Shown: positions 4,652 through 6,094 of the stretch, piece by piece | Position numbering within the stretch: position 1 is the first letter of the stretch | How the letters are laid out: each line of letters starts with the position of its first letter | Assembly: GCA_046758065.1 (NCBI GenBank) | Contig: JBHHZM010000160.1 | Location: 1-6,094, forward strand | Origin: JBHHZM01 sp046758065 | GTDB taxonomy: Bacteria > Pseudomonadota > Alphaproteobacteria > JAAXGF01 | Length of the DNA: 6,094 bases | Direction of reading: 5' to 3' | Notes under the pieces: generated by a model | Seen by the model: only the letters and a program-made list of their open reading frames with translations | The model's database searches: none | Told to the model about the DNA's origin: nothing | Program-made: the position numbers and the translations under genes

Positions 4652-5929
4652 TCAGTCCCTTTCTTCGTCGTCGTCCTCGCCGACTTCCTCGCCGAGCACG
4701 ATGTCGCCCGCCTTGACCACGGCGGCGATCGGGTTCGCGCCGATACGGTATGCGAGTTCGGCCGGGCGTTCGATGTCCCAGAGCGCGAAATCGGCCGCCT
4801 TGCCGACCTCGAGCGTGCCGTGGCTTCTGGCCATACCGAGCGCCTTGGCCGCGTTTCGCGTCACGCCGGCGAGCGCTTCCTCGGGCGTCAGCCGAAACAG
4901 CGTGCAGGCCATGTTGAGCATCAGCAGAAGTGAACCCACGGGCGCCGAACCCGGGTTCGAGTCGCTGGCGACGGCGATCGGCACGCCGTGCCGGCGCAGG
5001 AGTTCGACCGGCGGAAGCCTGGTCTCGCGCAGGCAATAGAAGGCGCCGGGCAGCAGCACGGCGACGGTGCCGCTTGACGCCATCGCCCGAACGCCGTCTT
5101 CGGAGAGGTATTCGAGATGGTCGGCGCTGAGCGCCCGGAACCGCGCGGCGAGCGCCGTCCCGCCCTGATCGGAAAGCTGCTCGGCGTGGAGCTTCACCGG
5201 CAGGCGTAGTGCGCGGGCTGCGGAGAACAGACGCTCGGTCTCCGCGACGTTGAATCCGATGGTGTCGCAGAAGCCGTCGACCGCATCGGCGAGCCCCTGG
5301 CGGTTGACCTCGGGAAGCACCTCACGGCAGACGAAGTCGATGTAGGCGCCGCTGCGGCCCTCGTACTCGGGCGGCACCGCGTGCGCCCCGAGGAAGCTGG
5401 CACGCACGGTCAGCGGCAACATCTCCCCGAGATCGCGGGCGACGCGCAGCATGCGGACCTCGGTATCGAGGTCGAGGCCATAACCCGATTTGATCTCGAC
5501 CGTGGTGACGCCCTCGGTACAGAGCCCGGTGACGCGCGCCGCGGCGGCGGCGAACAAGGTTTCTTCGTCCACCGCCCGGGTCGCCGCCACGGTCGCGTTG
5601 ATGCCGCCGCCGGCGCGGGCGATTTCCTCGTAGCTCGCACCCCCGAGGCGCAGCTCGAACTCGGCGGCGCGGTCGCCGGCGTAGACCAGGTGGGTGTGAC
5701 AGTCGATCAGACCCGGCGTTACCCAGCGCCCGCCGACGTCCCGGATCTCTCGGGCGCAGGCGTCGAGCGTCGTCGGCAGCGCCGCGCGGGGGCCGATCCA
5801 GGCGATACGCCCGTCGGACACGGCGAGCGCGCCGTCCTCGACCGCGCCATAGGCCGCGCCGCCCGCCGTCATGGTCGCGAGACGGGCGTTGATCCAGAGC
5901 GAATCCCAGAAGTCGCCGCGACGGCCCAT
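4652..5929 (-). CDS. hutI: Imidazolonepropionase
   Basis: 425 residues from the ATG at 5929, which has GAGGAAGG (complement of 5934-5941) just upstream; an in-frame TTG at 5959 would add 10 residues but is less likely. This cytosolic metal-dependent amidohydrolase (subtype III) does the third step of histidine degradation, 4-imidazolone-5-propionate to N-formimino-L-glutamate. Visible features: a small N-terminal beta part (SLWINARLATM, then RIAWIGPRAALP), the metal motif PGLIDCHTHLVYAGDRAAEF with H78 and H80, EIKSGYGLD (145-153), VKLHAEQLSDQGG with H248 and E250, SADHLEYL with catalytic H271, and VASDSNPGSAP with D323. These sit at almost the same positions as the ligands H80, H82, H249 and D324 of the characterised Bacillus enzyme. 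The last 13 residues (413-425) carry 9 Asp/Glu, an acidic tail not typical of the family. It is transcribed opposite to hutU, alone in its unit as far as can be seen, and divergent from the gene starting at 6028. Confidence 0.97.
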   Translation of the reverse strand: MGRRGDFWDSLWINARLATMTAGGAAYGAVEDGALAVSDGRIAWIGPRAALPTTLDACAREIRDVGGRWVTPGLIDCHTHLVYAGDRAAEFELRLGGASYEEIARAGGGINATVAATRAVDEETLFAAAAARVTGLCTEGVTTVEIKSGYGLDLDTEVRMLRVARDLGEMLPLTVRASFLGAHAVPPEYEGRSGAYIDFVCREVLPEVNRQGLADAVDGFCDTIGFNVAETERLFSAARALRLPVKLHAEQLSDQGGTALAARFRALSADHLEYLSEDGVRAMASSGTVAVLLPGAFYCLRETRLPPVELLRRHGVPIAVASDSNPGSAPVGSLLLMLNMACTLFRLTPEEALAGVTRNAAKALGMARSHGTLEVGKAADFALWDIERPAELAYRIGANPIAAVVKAGDIVLGEEVGEDDDEERD

Positions 5930-5933
5930 CGAC

Positions 5934-5941
5934 CCTTCCTC
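5934..5941 (-). promoter_or_regulatory. Ribosome binding site deciding the hutI start
   Basis: GAGGAAGG on the minus strand, with its GAGG core 8 bases before the ATG at 5929. It falls inside the longer TTG-start reading, which argues against the TTG at 5959. Confidence 0.65.
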
Positions 5942-6027
5942 GCCTTGCTTGCCGGTCAAGGCTTAACGCCCGCCGGCACGGCGCGCAATCTTCGCGTCGC
6001 GCCGCGATATCATTAGAGTGAGATGTG

Positions 6028-6094
6028 ATGAGATTGGAGCAATTCTGTTTCCCGGGCGGCGAGGCGATCCGCCAGGAGGCGCGCGCGGCGCGAT
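6028..6094 (+). CDS. 5' end of an unidentified gene, cut by window edge
   Basis: ATG at 6028 (or GTG at 6025) opens a frame to the window end, beginning MRLEQFCFPGGEAIRQEARA. An in-frame TGA at 6019-6021 limits the start to these two codons. Third positions are almost all G or C from the seventh codon on, as in the real genes here, while the competing frame from 6018 is not. The Shine-Dalgarno is weak (GAGTGAG, 6016-6022). A -10-like TATCAT (6008-6013) without a good -35 would imply a very short leader. It is divergent from hutI with 95-98 bases between starts. I do not recognise the product; another hut gene is possible from context only. Confidence 0.5.
   Translation, partial: MRLEQFCFPGGEAIRQEARAAR

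Noticed and set aside
2965..4716. 583-codon + strand frame overlapping hutU, the terminator and the DUF1127 gene
   Set aside because: It is an out-of-frame shadow rich in Arg/Pro/Ala that runs through a strong terminator and two other genes without a credible ribosome binding site or domain.
5381..6016. 211-codon + strand frame antisense to hutI
   Set aside because: It covers the strongly conserved HutI metal-site region on the other strand and has no recognisable domain.

Overview
This is a GC-rich window with strong G/C third-position bias, most likely from an alphaproteobacterial chromosome. The pointers are a DUF1127 micro-protein, hut genes of alphaproteobacterial type, a remnant of a TRAP-type DctM permease, and an uncharacterised His-rich protein resembling a family I associate with Rhodospirillales-like genomes. 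I cannot place it to genus. No rRNA, tRNA, CRISPR array, insertion sequence or phage gene is visible.

Layout. (1) 1-786 (+): the 3' part of a gene for a formylglycine-generating-enzyme-like (SUMF1/FGE-sulfatase fold) protein, cut by the window edge. (2) 959-1660 (+): a His-rich cytosolic protein of unknown function, with an 8-codon leader ORF overlapping its GTG start. (3) 1756-2016 (-): an 86-aa exported protein whose mature part is nearly all NPC and AAK triplets with 13 cysteines. It has its own terminator at 1681-1723 and is convergent with the previous gene. (4) 2017-2554: the only long stretch without an intact gene. It holds about 49 codons of the C-terminus of a TRAP transporter large permease (DctM), with the rest of the gene gone. 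(5) 2555-4228 (+): hutU (urocanate hydratase), ending at a bidirectional terminator. (6) 4327-4473 (-): a DUF1127 protein of 48 aa with a textbook Shine-Dalgarno and a plausible promoter. (7) 4652-5929 (-): hutI (imidazolonepropionase). (8) 6028-6094 (+): the first 22 codons of an unidentified gene divergent from hutI.

How they work together. HutU and HutI catalyse consecutive steps of histidine degradation (urocanate to imidazolonepropionate to N-formimino-L-glutamate), but here they are separate units on opposite strands with the DUF1127 gene and terminators between them. Histidase (hutH), the downstream hutF/hutG steps and a HutC-type regulator are not in the window. The FGE-like gene, the His-rich gene and the Cys-repeat gene have no evident link to histidine breakdown.

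The best candidate for something undescribed is the exported NPC/AAK cysteine-repeat protein. The TRAP permease relic and the FGE-like protein lacking the expected copper-site cysteine follow. No complete multi-gene novel system can be demonstrated from this window.
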